Counted from the stretch's first letter, positions 36,026 through 45,174 are shown. The stretch is DNA of 64,000 nucleotides from CAWCLK01 sp963796225 (GCA_963796225.1 CAWCLK010000008.1:186001-250000), one strand, 5' to 3'. The notes: a model not told the origin generated them from the sequence alone. Program-made: numbers and translations.

Positions 36026-37039
36026 TCAGGCGGGGCCCCAGCGCACGACCTGCGCGGCCCACGTGTAGCCGGTGCCCGCGGCGACGAGCAGGACGACGTC
36101 GCCGTCGGTGACGTTGCCGGCGCGGACCTCGCGGTCGAGGGCGAGCAGCGGGTCGACGCCGCTCATGTGGCCGGTGTCGTCGAGGTAGGTCGCACGATCG
36201 CGCGGGATGCCGAGGGTGTCGACCAGGGCCTCGTGCGCGGACCGCTTCATGTGGATCCCGCAGACCCAGTCGACGTCGTCGAGGGTCAGGCCCGACGCGC
36301 GGCAGGCGGCATCGGCGGCGCGCCGGAAGTTGGGCAGCGTCACCGGGTCGAGGCGTTCCTTCATGCCGGTGGGGTCGGCGACGTCGAGCAGGTGGTGGCC
36401 GGCGTCGACCGAGGCGTGGGACGCCGGCTCGACGCTGCCGCCGGCCAGCACCTTGACGTGGTGGGCGAAGGAGCCGTCGGTGAGCATGTGGCTGCCGAGC
36501 AGCTGGTTGGTGGTGGTGTCGCGCCGCAACAGCGCGGCCACCGCCCCGTCGGCGAAGTTGTAGGTGAACCGGGCCCGGGGGTTGTCGTAGTCGACCAGGT
36601 GCGATTCGCGACACGCCGCGACCGCCAGCAGGGTGCGGACCTCCTCCTCGGCCTGGAGCATGTCACGGCACACCCGCATGGCGACCGGCGACCCGCAGGA
36701 CACGTAGTCCAGCTCGAGCGCGAAGGCCGAGGTGCAGCCGAGGTCGTGGGCGATGCGAGGGGCGGCCTGCCAGACCGGGTGGTCCTTCCAGGTGGAGCCG
36801 AAGTACACGACGGCGTCGACCTCGGTGGGGTCGACGTCGAGCTCGTCGAGCAGCCCGCGCCCCGCCGCCGTCGCCATGGTGCTGACGTGCTCGTCGGGTC
36901 CCGCGACGTGCTTGCCGCGCAGGCCGAACTTCTCGACGATGACGTCCTCGGGGATGCCGCTGCGCTCGCTGATCTCGGCAGCGGACATCCATCCGTCCGG
37001 CAGCCACGCGTGGGTGCCGACGATGCCGACCGGGGTCAC
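36026..37039 (-). CDS. 3-oxoacyl-ACP synthase III family protein
   Basis: A 337-residue FabH-fold enzyme. Nucleophile Cys115 lies in LDYVSCGSPVAMRVCRD, and His263 in CGIHMKRSAHE. The position of the third FabH residue (Asn in GNTS) is DTGHMSGVDP, that is His291, so the triad looks Cys-His-His as in KAS I/II. It is unlikely to be a housekeeping FabH; in this operon it more likely condenses or cleaves an acyl-CoA. GTG start after GAGGAGA, overlapping the TetR stop (GTGA). Confidence 0.88.
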   Translation of the reverse strand: MTPVGIVGTHAWLPDGWMSAAEISERSGIPEDVIVEKFGLRGKHVAGPDEHVSTMATAAGRGLLDELDVDPTEVDAVVYFGSTWKDHPVWQAAPRIAHDLGCTSAFALELDYVSCGSPVAMRVCRDMLQAEEEVRTLLAVAACRESHLVDYDNPRARFTYNFADGAVAALLRRDTTTNQLLGSHMLTDGSFAHHVKVLAGGSVEPASHASVDAGHHLLDVADPTGMKERLDPVTLPNFRRAADAACRASGLTLDDVDWVCGIHMKRSAHEALVDTLGIPRDRATYLDDTGHMSGVDPLLALDREVRAGNVTDGDVVLLVAAGTGYTWAAQVVRWGPA

Positions 37040-37686
37040 GGTGTCTCCTCGGTCGTCGTGCCGAGCCCGCGGGCCACGAACGCGTGCATGTCCGCGAGCA
37101 CGGACTCGGGGACCTCACCGTCCTCGCCCCACAGGATCCAGCGCATGCCGACGATCTCGCCGATGCCCATGAGGATCCAGGCCAGCACCTCGGGATCGGC
37201 CGTGACGACCTCGCCGGTCTCCATCGCGCCCCGCAGCCCGACGACGTAGCCCTCGGCGATGCGCTCGTAGTGCTCGTGGAGGATGTGCGGGGCGACGATC
37301 TCGGCCTGCCGGATGATCCGGTAGAGGCCGGGGTGCTCGGCGGTGAAGCGGAAGTAGCCGCGGAACCCGCCCCGTTCCCGCTCGGCGCGCGTGGTGCCCT
37401 CGGCCGCGCCCTCGGACATGGCGTGTCGCACGCGCCGGTTGAGGTCCAGCACCAGCTCGTCGAACAGCTGCTGCTTGGACTCGAAGTAGAGGTAGAAGGT
37501 GCCCTGGGCGACGCCGGCGGCCTCGGTGATCTTCACGATCGAGGCGTCGTGGTAGGTCAGCTCGGCGAAGACCTGCTCGGCGGCCTCCAGCAGCCGGCGC
37601 CGGGTCCGTTCACCCTTGCGCCCCAGCGGCCGTCCGTCGACGCCGGTGGCGACGGGCTCCTCGTCGGTGCGGATCGCGTCGCTCAC
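37036..37686 (-). CDS. TetR/AcrR family regulator
   Basis: A 216-residue repressor. HTH region: RTRRRLLEAAEQVFAELTYH, DASIVKITEAAGVAQGTFYL, YFESKQQLFDELVLDLNRRV. The C-terminal helical domain should bind a ligand, probably an acyl-CoA made by the co-encoded synthetase (inference). The gene sits inside the operon, overlapping both neighbours by four bases, so it would be produced with its targets. The 20-bp operators at 44141 and 45047 are its most obvious candidates. Confidence 0.92.
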   Translation of the reverse strand: MSDAIRTDEEPVATGVDGRPLGRKGERTRRRLLEAAEQVFAELTYHDASIVKITEAAGVAQGTFYLYFESKQQLFDELVLDLNRRVRHAMSEGAAEGTTRAERERGGFRGYFRFTAEHPGLYRIIRQAEIVAPHILHEHYERIAEGYVVGLRGAMETGEVVTADPEVLAWILMGIGEIVGMRWILWGEDGEVPESVLADMHAFVARGLGTTTEETP

Positions 37687-39205
37687 GGTGTCTCCTGCTG
37701 CCAGCGGCTCACCAGGTCGTCCTTGAGCACCTTGTCCATCGACGACCGCGGCAGGGCGTCGACGAATCGCACGGCGCGCGGGACCTTGTAGCGGGCCAGC
37801 CGCTGCCGGCAGAGGTCCAGCAGCGAGTCCTCGTCCACCGTCGTGTCCCGGCGTGCCACGACCCAGGCCACGCCGACCTCGCCCCAGCGCTCGTCGGGCA
37901 CGCCGGTGACCGCGGCCTCGAGCACGTCGGCGTGGTCGTGCAGGACGGCCTCGACCTCGGCCGGGTACACGTTCTCGCCGCCGGAGATGAACATGTCCTT
38001 CACGCGGTCGCGGATCCGGTACCAGCCGTCGGCGTCGCGTTCGGCCACGTCGCCGGTGCGCAGCCAGCCGTCGACGACGGTGGTCGCCGTGGCCTCCGGG
38101 TTGCGCCAGTAGCCGGCGAACACGTTGGGGCCGCGCACGCACAGCTCGCCCGTGGCGGCCCCGTCGACGAAGGCGCCGGACTCGGTGTCGCGCAGCGCCA
38201 CGTCGACATGGGGGTAGGGCCGACCGGCCCAGCCCAACCGGTCGGCGGCGTGCTCGGGTGGCACGCACAGCACGTTGGGGGCGGCCTCGGTGAGGCCGTA
38301 GCCCTGGACGATCCGCACGCCCCGCTCCGTCCAGGTCCGCAGCACGGCCTCGGGCATCGGCGCCCCGCCGACGACGGCCAGCCGCAGGGAGGACAGGTCA
38401 TGGTCGGCGAAGTCGGGCTCGTCGGCCATGAACAGGTAGGTGGCGGGCACGCCCATCATGGTGGTCACGCCGTCCCGTTCGATGCGGTCGAGCGCCCGGG
38501 CCGGGGTCGAAGCCGGGCTCGAGCACCACCGTCGCCCCGGTCCACCACGCCAGCAGCGGCTGGACGTTCCAGCCGCCGACGTGGAACTGCGGCAGCACCT
38601 GCAGGACCACGTCGTCGGCGGTCAGGTCGCACGTCCGCCCGAAGGACAGGTTCGTCCAGAAGCAGTTCGCGTGGGTCAGCAGGGCACCCTTCGGGCGTCC
38701 CGTCGTGCCCGAGGTGTAGACCAGCAGGAGCGGGTCGTCGTCCTCGACGTCCGCGTCGTACGGCTCGTGCTGCGCGGATCCGAACGCGTCGAGGCCGTCA
38801 CGGTCGAGGTCGACGACATGCGACGGGGCGTGCTCGGCGACCTCGCCGGTCGCGGCCCACAGGTCGCGCTGCTCGCCCGCCACGAAGGCGATGGCCGGCT
38901 GGGCGTCGTCGACCTGGAACGCGAGCTCCGGTGGCGCGAGGCGGTGGTTGAGCGGCAGCAGGGTGGCCCCGAGCCGGGCACAGGCGAACAGCAGCTCGAC
39001 GTGCTCGGGGCAGTTGGTGGTCAGGGACGCCACGCGGTCACCCCGCCCGATGCCGGCGGCGTGCAGGGCCGCCGGCCAGGCGCCCGGACCGCTGGTCCAG
39101 CTCGCCGTAGGTCGTGGGGTCGCCGTCGAAGAGGATCGCGGTCCGGTCGCCCGTGATGCGACCGCGGTCGCGGACCCAGCGGCCGATGGTCAGGTCAGCG
39201 CCCAT
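37683..39205 (-). CDS. Acyl-CoA synthetase (AMP-forming), two frame changes
   Basis: An ANL-superfamily ligase of about 507 residues: TAILFDGDPTTYGELDQRSG, P-loop YTSGTTGRPKGALLTHAN, GYGLTEAAPNVLCVP, WLRTGDVAERDADGWYRIRD, GGENVYPAEVEAVLHD and catalytic-Lys end PRSSMDKVLKDDL. It activates a carboxylic acid to its CoA thioester. The frame changes at about 39075-39090 and 38495-38510 (both in GGCC/CCGG runs); homology continues across each, so indels are likely. The ATG lies 11 bases inside livM, after GGAGGAGA. Confidence 0.9.
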
Positions 39206-40328
39206 CGTCGTCTCCTCCGGTGCGGCGACGTGCGTCGTCGGCCACGCCCAGCAGCACCTCGCGGGTCCGTCGCCCGACCCGCGTGTCGCGCAGTCCGGCG
39301 ATGCCACCCGGGAAGAACAGGACGACGACCACGAACAGCGAGCCGAGCAGGAACAGGGGCTCGGACAGCGGGGCGCGCAGGACGCCGGGCAGCCCGTCGA
39401 CGAGGTCGGAGCTGCTGAGGGACACGAGCCGGGTGTCGAGGTAGGTGTAGAGCGCCCCGCCCAGCACGGCGCCCCACAGGGTCCCCGCCCCGCCGAGCAC
39501 CACCATGACCAGCAGTGTCAGCGTGAAGGTGGCGGCGGTGATGCCCGGGTTGGCCCCGCCGACGAGCAGCACGTAGACGGCCCCGGTCATGCAGGCGATC
39601 ATGGACGAGAGCACGAACGACAGCAGCTTGAAGCCGTAGGTCTCCAGCCCCAGCACCTGCAGCCGCGGTTCGTTCTCGCGGATGGCCTGCCACACGTGGC
39701 CGGTGCGTGACCGGACCAGGAACCGGGCCAGGAGGTAGACCAGCGCCGTGAAGGCCAGGGCCACCCAGTAGACGTTGCGCGTGTTGAAGACGCCGACCAG
39801 GGCGTCGGGCAGGTGGTCGAAGGCCACGGCCCGCCCCTCCTCGCCGCCGGTGAACCGGAACGGGTCGCGCAGCACGAAGATGTGGCCGGCCTGGGCGAAG
39901 GCGAGCGTCACCATGGCGAAGGCGATGCCGCCCACGCGCAGGCTGACCGCCCCCAGCACGACCGAGACGACCAGGCCGACGATCGCGGTGACCGCCACGG
40001 CGGGCAGCAGGTCGAGGCCGTAGTGCGAGATGGCGATGGTGGTCGTGTACACGCCCACGGCGAAGTACAGCGCGTGGCCGAACGACAGGAGGCCGGTGAT
40101 GCCGAACAGCAGGTCGTAGCTGAGGGCCAGGCACCCGAACACGAGCATCAGCCCCAGCAGGCTGAGCGTCCCCGGCGTGTCGAAGGCGCCGTTGAACAGC
40201 ACGGGCAGGCGCACCGGCACCAGGGGCAGCACGGCCAGCACGACCAGCAGCACGAGGCCGGGCAGGGCCCGTCGCCACGACGGCGTGGCCGTGCGGCCCG
40301 CGGCGGGGATGGCGGCGAGGTCGGTCAT
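39195..40328 (-). CDS. livM: Branched-chain-type ABC transporter permease LivM
   Basis: A 377-residue permease with about ten helices: LFGITGLLSFGHALYFAVGV, VGGIAFAMVTLAFAQAGHIF, and the EAA-type loop WQAIRENEPRLQVLGLETYG that contacts the ATPases. HAAT-family transporters take up branched-chain amino acids, amides, urea or aromatic and steroid-type acids. The operon's CoA ligase argues for an organic acid. ATG overlaps the livH stop (ATGA). Confidence 0.95.
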   Translation of the reverse strand: MTDLAAIPAAGRTATPSWRRALPGLVLLVVLAVLPLVPVRLPVLFNGAFDTPGTLSLLGLMLVFGCLALSYDLLFGITGLLSFGHALYFAVGVYTTTIAISHYGLDLLPAVAVTAIVGLVVSVVLGAVSLRVGGIAFAMVTLAFAQAGHIFVLRDPFRFTGGEEGRAVAFDHLPDALVGVFNTRNVYWVALAFTALVYLLARFLVRSRTGHVWQAIRENEPRLQVLGLETYGFKLLSFVLSSMIACMTGAVYVLLVGGANPGITAATFTLTLLVMVVLGGAGTLWGAVLGGALYTYLDTRLVSLSSSDLVDGLPGVLRAPLSEPLFLLGSLFVVVVLFFPGGIAGLRDTRVGRRTREVLLGVADDARRRTGGDDDGR

Positions 40329-41209
40329 GCCACGGCCCTCCCGCCGAGCCCCTGCGGGCGGACCAGCAGCACCCCGGCGAGCAGCAGCACGACGATGAGG
40401 TCGCCTGCGCCGACGGCGGCGTAGAAGTTCGCGTACTGCTGCAGCAGCCCCACGAGCACCGCGGCGATGGCGGCGCCGCCCAGCGACCCGAGCCCGCCGA
40501 TGATCGTGACGATGAAGGCGAAGATCAGCAGCGTGCCGCCCTGGGCCGGGTCGATCGTGCCGAAGTAGGAGCCGGCCACCGCCCCGCCGAGGGCGGCCAC
40601 GCCGCCACCGATGGCGAACACGGCGGTGAAGGCCCGCGAGACGTCGATCCCGAGGGCCTGCACCATCGCGCGGTTCTCGACGCCGGCGCGGATCACGAGG
40701 CCGTAGCGGGTCCGCTTGAGGAAGGTGACCAGCCCGAGGTAGACGAGCACGGCCACGACGATCGCGACGAACCGCGAGTTGGGGATGGCCGCCCCGAACA
40801 TCGAGGTCGTGCCCGTGACCCACTCGGGGCGGGGGAACACGCGCGCGTCGGGGCTCCAGATCGCCTGGACCAGCGCGGTCCCGGCCAGGGCGAGTCCGAC
40901 GGTCACCAGGATCTGGCCGATGTGCTGGCCGTACAGGCGCCGGATCAGCGTGACCTCGATGAGTGTGGCGACGGCGGCGCCGACCAGCACGCCGAACACC
41001 GCGGCGATCCCGAAGCGCACGGCCGTGGGGCTGGTGGCGAGCCGCTCGGCCATCCACCAGCTCGCGTACGCCCCCGTGGTGAGGAACACGCCGTGGGCGA
41101 AGTTGAGGACGTCCATCAGCCCGTAGATCAGCGACAGGCCGCTGGCGATCATGAAGTACAGCGCCCCGAGCCCGAGGCCGGTCACCGTCAGGAGCAGGAA
41201 CGTGGTCAT
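40325..41209 (-). CDS. livH: Branched-chain-type ABC transporter permease LivH
   Basis: A 294-residue permease with eight helices: GLGLGALYFMIASGLSLIYG, DVLNFAHGVFLTTGAYASWW, and the coupling loop RYGLVIRAGVENRAMVQALG. It pairs with LivM to form the membrane channel. It overlaps both neighbouring genes by four bases, so transporter subunits should be made in fixed ratio. Confidence 0.95.
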   Translation of the reverse strand: MTTFLLLTVTGLGLGALYFMIASGLSLIYGLMDVLNFAHGVFLTTGAYASWWMAERLATSPTAVRFGIAAVFGVLVGAAVATLIEVTLIRRLYGQHIGQILVTVGLALAGTALVQAIWSPDARVFPRPEWVTGTTSMFGAAIPNSRFVAIVVAVLVYLGLVTFLKRTRYGLVIRAGVENRAMVQALGIDVSRAFTAVFAIGGGVAALGGAVAGSYFGTIDPAQGGTLLIFAFIVTIIGGLGSLGGAAIAAVLVGLLQQYANFYAAVGAGDLIVVLLLAGVLLVRPQGLGGRAVA

Positions 41210-41961
41210 GCGTGCCCCTTCGATCCGCCGGCGACGCCGAGCAGCTGCTGGGTGAGCTGGGGGTCGTCGAGCAGCGCCTGCGCGTCGCCGGTGTGCACGA
41301 CGCGCCCCTGGTCGATCACGACGGCGGTGTCCGCCATGCGCCGCACGACGGGAAGGTTCTGCTCGACCACGACGACGGTGGCGAGCTCGGCCAGCCGCTG
41401 CAGCGCGTCGGCGACCTCGGCCACGAGGTTGGGGGCCAGCCCCTTGGTGGGCTCGTCGATCAGCAGGAGGCGGGAGTCGTTGAGCAGGACCCGGCCGAGC
41501 GCCAGCATCTGCTGCTCGCCACCCGACAGCGTCCCCGCGTACTGGGTGCGGCGTTCCCGCAACCGCGGGAACAGCTCGAAGACGAGGTCGTACCGGGGGT
41601 CGTGGCCGGGCTGTTCCGCCAGGCGGAGGTTCTCGGCGACGGTCAGGCCGCCGAAGACCTCGCGGTCCTCGGGCACGTAGGCCAGGCCGCGGCGGACGAT
41701 CTCGTGGGTGGGCAGCGTGCTCAGCTCGACGTCCTCGAACCGCACGGTTCCGGTGCGCGAGACGAGCCCGAGGATGCCGCGCAACGTCGTGGTCTTGCCG
41801 ACGCCGTTGCGGCCGAGCACGGCGGTGACCCGGCCCGGGTGGACGTCGAAGGTCACGCCGTGCAGGACGTGCGACTCCCCCAGGTGCACGTGGAGGTCGT
41901 CGACGACCAGCAGCGCCTCGCCGGTGCCGGCGACGGCGGGCGGTGGCGACGTGGCGGTCAC
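41206..41961 (-). CDS. livF: ABC transporter ATP-binding protein LivF
   Basis: A 251-residue ATPase of the LivF type: Walker A LGRNGVGKTTTLRGILGLV, Q-loop region RGLAYVPEDREVFGGLTVAE, signature TLSGGEQQMLALGRVLL, Walker B LLLIDEPTKGLAPNLV and the switch VVVVEQNLPVVRRMAD. GTG start overlapping the livG stop (GTGA). Energises the HAAT transporter together with LivG. Confidence 0.95.
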   Translation of the reverse strand: MTATSPPPAVAGTGEALLVVDDLHVHLGESHVLHGVTFDVHPGRVTAVLGRNGVGKTTTLRGILGLVSRTGTVRFEDVELSTLPTHEIVRRGLAYVPEDREVFGGLTVAENLRLAEQPGHDPRYDLVFELFPRLRERRTQYAGTLSGGEQQMLALGRVLLNDSRLLLIDEPTKGLAPNLVAEVADALQRLAELATVVVVEQNLPVVRRMADTAVVIDQGRVVHTGDAQALLDDPQLTQQLLGVAGGSKGHA

Positions 41962-42710
41962 AGCGGTTCTCCGAGGTAGGCGGACTGGACGGTCGGGTCG
42001 GCCATCACGGCCTCGGGGGTGTCGCAGGCCAGCAGCGCCCCGTGGTGCATCACCGCGATGCGGTCGGCGACCTCGACGACCACGTCCATGCGGTGCTCGA
42101 CCATCACGACCGTGGTGCCGGCGGCCTGCACCTCGCGGACCAGCTCGACGAGCCGCGGGATGTCCTCGGCGCTCATCCCGGCGGTCGGTTCGTCGAGCAG
42201 CAGGACGCGGGGCTCGGTGGCGAGCACGATCGCGAGCTCGAGGGTGCGGCGGTCACCGTGGGACAGCGACGAGGCCACCGCGTCCTCGCGCCCCGCCAGC
42301 CCGACCCGGTCCAGGACCTGGCGGGCGGCAGTCGTGGCGTCGTCGCCGGGACGGACCGCACGCCAGAAGTGACGCGACCCGCCGCGATGGGCCTGGGCTG
42401 CGAGCCGGACGTTCTCGAGCACGGTCAGCGAGGGGAACACCGACGTGACCTGGAAGCTGCGACCGAGGCCGCGACGTGCGCGGCGGTGCGGCGGGTCGCG
42501 GGTGACGTCGTGCTCGCCCAGCAGGATCCGTCCCTCGGTCGGGTGGTAGGTCCCGGTGAGCAGGTTGAACGTCGAGGTCTTCCCGGCCCCGTTGGGGCCG
42601 ATGACCGCGAGGAACTCCCCGTCGCGGACCTCGAGGTCGAGCCCGTCGACGATGCGGTTCCCGCCGATCGTCAGCCCGAGGCCCTCGGTGCGCAGCACAG
42701 CGGTGCCCAT
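41958..42710 (-). CDS. livG: ABC transporter ATP-binding protein LivG
   Basis: A 250-residue ATPase: Walker A VIGPNGAGKTSTFNLLTGTY, GLGRSFQVTSVFPSLTVLEN, signature SSLSHGDRRTLELAIVL (serine-histidine form), Walker B VLLLDEPTAGMSAEDIPR and VVMVEHRMDVVVEVADRI, as in LivG. The ATG is chosen over an upstream GTG because GGGAG precedes it and homology begins there. A 15-bp hairpin lies between it and livK. Confidence 0.95.
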   Translation of the reverse strand: MGTAVLRTEGLGLTIGGNRIVDGLDLEVRDGEFLAVIGPNGAGKTSTFNLLTGTYHPTEGRILLGEHDVTRDPPHRRARRGLGRSFQVTSVFPSLTVLENVRLAAQAHRGGSRHFWRAVRPGDDATTAARQVLDRVGLAGREDAVASSLSHGDRRTLELAIVLATEPRVLLLDEPTAGMSAEDIPRLVELVREVQAAGTTVVMVEHRMDVVVEVADRIAVMHHGALLACDTPEAVMADPTVQSAYLGEPL

Positions 42711-42754
42711 CGCGCTCCCTGGCGTCGTGGGTGGGTGTGCAGGATGCCGTGGCG

Positions 42755-42791
42755 GGGTCCGGCCGCGCCGGGAGACGGCGCGGCCGGACCC
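42755..42791 (-). terminator. 15-bp hairpin between livK and livG
   Basis: GGGTCCGGCCGCGCC (42755-42769) and GGCGCGGCCGGACCC (42777-42791) are perfect complements around a 7-base loop, beginning 11 bases after the livK stop. With no T-run it probably acts as a partial terminator or 3' stabiliser, so that more LivK is made than the transporter subunits. Confidence 0.65.
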
Positions 42792-42801
42792 AACGGGAGG
42801 G

Positions 42802-44064
42802 TCAGCCCTCGTCGCCCGAGGCGACCGGCGGCGCGACCATGTCCGGCGCGAAGGTCTGGACGACCTCCGGCGTGAGCTCGCCACCGTCACCCTCGGCCAG
42901 GTTCACCTGGAACATGGGCTGCAGCATCGCGTGGTCCTCGGCCCGGATGGTCTGCTCGCCCTTCGGCGCCTGGAAGGTCCAGCCCTCGAGCGCGGAGATC
43001 ATCCCGTCGACGTCGTCGGGGCCGGCCTCCTCGAGCGCGTGGACGATCATCAGCGCGGCGACACAGCCGTCCGGCGTGAACAGGTCGGCCTCGGTGTTCT
43101 CGGTGAGGTAGTCGTTGACCTCGTTGTCCGGCGCCTCGGCGACGTAGTGCGACAGGAAGTCGATGCCGGTCGCGGCCGACCCGAAGGTCTCGTACGAGGC
43201 CCGCTGGTCGAGGCCCGTGGCGACGGTCGTCGACTCGAGCACGCCCTGCTGGTCGAGCGACTCCCACATGGCGCCGGCGGTCTCACCGGCCCAGGCGACG
43301 AACAGCAGGTCCGCGCCGGCGTCCTTGGCCTGGAGGGCGAAGGGCGTGAAGTCGTTGGTCTCGGCCGGGACGAGGATCGAGTCGACGGTCGCGCCCGCGC
43401 CGCCCATGACGGCCTCGACGGCAGCCACGTTGGCCTGGCCGAAGGCGGAGTCCTGCGCGAAGACGGTGACGTTCTTGCCGTCGACGTCCCCGATGATCTG
43501 CTGGGCGGTCAGGATGTCCTGGTAGGACTGGCGACCGGACCGGAAGGTGTTGGCGTTGATCCCGGTCACGCCGTCGGTGGCGGCGGGGCCGGAGATGTAG
43601 AGGATGTCGTTCTGCTCGGCGAGCGGGGCGACCTGCAGCGCCACGCCGGACACGACGGTGCCGGCGATGATGGTGACGCCCTGGCCGATGAGGTCGGTGA
43701 CGATCTGCGTCGCCTGGGCCGGGTCGGCCGCGGGGTCCTCGTAGGTGACCTCGATCGGACGGCCGCCGACGGCACCGGAGCCGTCCGTGGCGTAGTCGAG
43801 GCAGGCCTTGAACCCGTCGACGTACTGGCCGCCGTAGCTGGACAGCGCCCCGCTGGTCGAGGTGATCACCCCGACGGGGATCGGCTCGCCGTCGGCGGCG
43901 GGCGCCGAGGTGCCCTCGTCGCCGGCAGGGGTCGTCTCGGTGCCGGCGGCGGTGGTCTCGGACCCCGTGTCGTCCGGGGTGGCCGTGTCGTCGCCACCCC
44001 CACAGGCGGTCAGGGCCAGCGCGGCCGCGCTGGCGGCCGCGAGCAGACGCATGCTGCGTGTCAT
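42802..44064 (-). CDS. livK: ABC transporter substrate-binding lipoprotein LivK-type
   Basis: A 420-residue binding protein. The signal peptide ends in a lipobox (ALALTACGGGDD) with lipidated Cys21, then an acidic Thr-rich linker to about residue 60. The periplasmic-binding fold has IPVGVITSTSGALSSYGGQY, RPIEVTYEDPAADPAQATQI, VAPLAEQNDILYISGPAATD and DFTPFALQAKDAGADLLFVA. Anchored outside the membrane, it delivers substrate to LivHM. It is the first gene of the operon, with an operator 77 bases upstream. Confidence 0.95.
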   Translation of the reverse strand: MTRSMRLLAAASAAALALTACGGGDDTATPDDTGSETTAAGTETTPAGDEGTSAPAADGEPIPVGVITSTSGALSSYGGQYVDGFKACLDYATDGSGAVGGRPIEVTYEDPAADPAQATQIVTDLIGQGVTIIAGTVVSGVALQVAPLAEQNDILYISGPAATDGVTGINANTFRSGRQSYQDILTAQQIIGDVDGKNVTVFAQDSAFGQANVAAVEAVMGGAGATVDSILVPAETNDFTPFALQAKDAGADLLFVAWAGETAGAMWESLDQQGVLESTTVATGLDQRASYETFGSAATGIDFLSHYVAEAPDNEVNDYLTENTEADLFTPDGCVAALMIVHALEEAGPDDVDGMISALEGWTFQAPKGEQTIRAEDHAMLQPMFQVNLAEGDGGELTPEVVQTFAPDMVAPPVASGDEG

Positions 44065-44140
44065 GGTGCTCCCTTGCTCGAAGGCTCCCGGCGCCGATCG
44101 CCGACGCCCGCCCCCTGCCCCGCACGCTCGATGCGTGCAA

Positions 44141-44160
44141 ACCTGACAGGCGGTTCAGGT
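44141..44160 (-). promoter_or_regulatory. 20-bp operator upstream of livK
   Basis: ACCTGACAGGCGGTTCAGGT has half-sites ACCTGA and TTCAGGT and lies 77 bases upstream of the livK ATG. The copy at 45047-45066 differs only at the two central bases. The size and symmetry fit a TetR-family site. Confidence 0.65.
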
Positions 44161-44222
44161 CTCAACTCAAGCGGAGTCGCGGGACGCTGTCAACCATCGC
44201 GGCCCAACCGGGCCGGCGATGG

Positions 44223-45024
44223 TCAGCCGAGGAAGGCCGTCACCTCGTCCACGAACCGCTCGGGCTGCTCCCAGAACCACAGGTGGCCACCGCCGGGGAC
44301 CATGTGCACGCGGACGTCGGGGAAGCAGGTCGGCGAGCACCTGCGCGTTGCGCGGGTCCACCACGCGGTCACGGTCCCCGTGCAGGACCAGCGTCGGACA
44401 GGTGATGGCGCCCACGCCCTCCCCCAGGGCGTGCGTGGTGCCGGCGTGGGCCTGGGCCTGCCACCCCGCCGGGTCCTGGGGCGTCGCCATGCGGTGGGCG
44501 ACGACGCGGTCGACCAGGGCCTGCCGCTGCTCCCCGGCGACGTCGCCGAGGGCGTTGTCGACGGCGGCGCGGAGCGCCTCGGCGGGGTCCATGGAGGGCA
44601 TCCGCTCGATGAGCTCGCGGGTGCCGGCCGGCAGGGGGTGGGCGACCTCGCCACCGGGGGTCGTACAGACCAGGACGAGCCGGTCGACGGCCTCCGGCCG
44701 CGCGAGTGCGACGTGCTGGGCGATCATCCCACCGAGGCTGGCCCCGACCAGGTGCACGCGCTCGGCCCCGCAGGCATCGATGACGGCGAGCACGTCGCCG
44801 GCCATCTGCTCGGACGTGTAGGGGCCGGGCGGGACGTCGCTGGCCCCGATGCCACGGTTGTCGAGCAGCACGACGGGGACACGCTCGGCGAGCCGGTCGA
44901 CCACCGGCTCCCATCCCCACCGGCCGTACCCGAGGCCATGCACCAGCACGACCGGGACGTCCCGTCTCGGCCCACGCCGCTCCCATGCGATCCGCACGCC
45001 GTCGTCGTCCGCCCACTGGTCCAC
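44223..45024 (-). CDS. Alpha/beta hydrolase, frame-disrupted near the C-terminus
   Basis: A hydrolase of about 266 residues: VPVVLVHGLGYGRWGWEPVV (oxyanion-hole region), VLLDNRGIGASDVPPGPY, nucleophile elbow VGASLGGMIAQHVAL, PTLVLHGDRDRVVDPRN (acid), and, after a frame change near 44316-44328, VRVHMVPGGGHLWFWEQPER with the catalytic His. Its own operator stands 23 bases before the GTG, with GGAGG as ribosome-binding site. Same operator type as the liv operon, so it probably acts in the same pathway, for example on an ester or ring-cleavage product. Confidence 0.87.
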
Positions 45025-45046
45025 GATCGCCTCCCATGTCGCAGCG

Positions 45047-45066
45047 ACCTGACAGGTCGTTCAGGT
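45047..45066 (-). promoter_or_regulatory. 20-bp operator upstream of the alpha/beta hydrolase
   Basis: ACCTGACAGGTCGTTCAGGT, 18 of 20 bases identical to the livK operator. It ends 23 bases before the hydrolase start codon, so bound repressor would overlap the promoter or transcription start. Confidence 0.65.
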
Positions 45067-45174
45067 CGGTGTGTGTGCGCGAGGGTAGGTGGGGGTGGAC
45101 GACGACGGAGCCGCGATGCATGCTTACGGTCGACCGGTCCCCCTGTCCCCGGGCCCCTCAGTCAGGGGACGCGC

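Noticed and set aside
42556..45174. Plus-strand open frame upstream of the kinase
   Set aside because: It is the reverse image of livK and the alpha/beta hydrolase, whose motifs are clear; kinase homology begins only after 45175.
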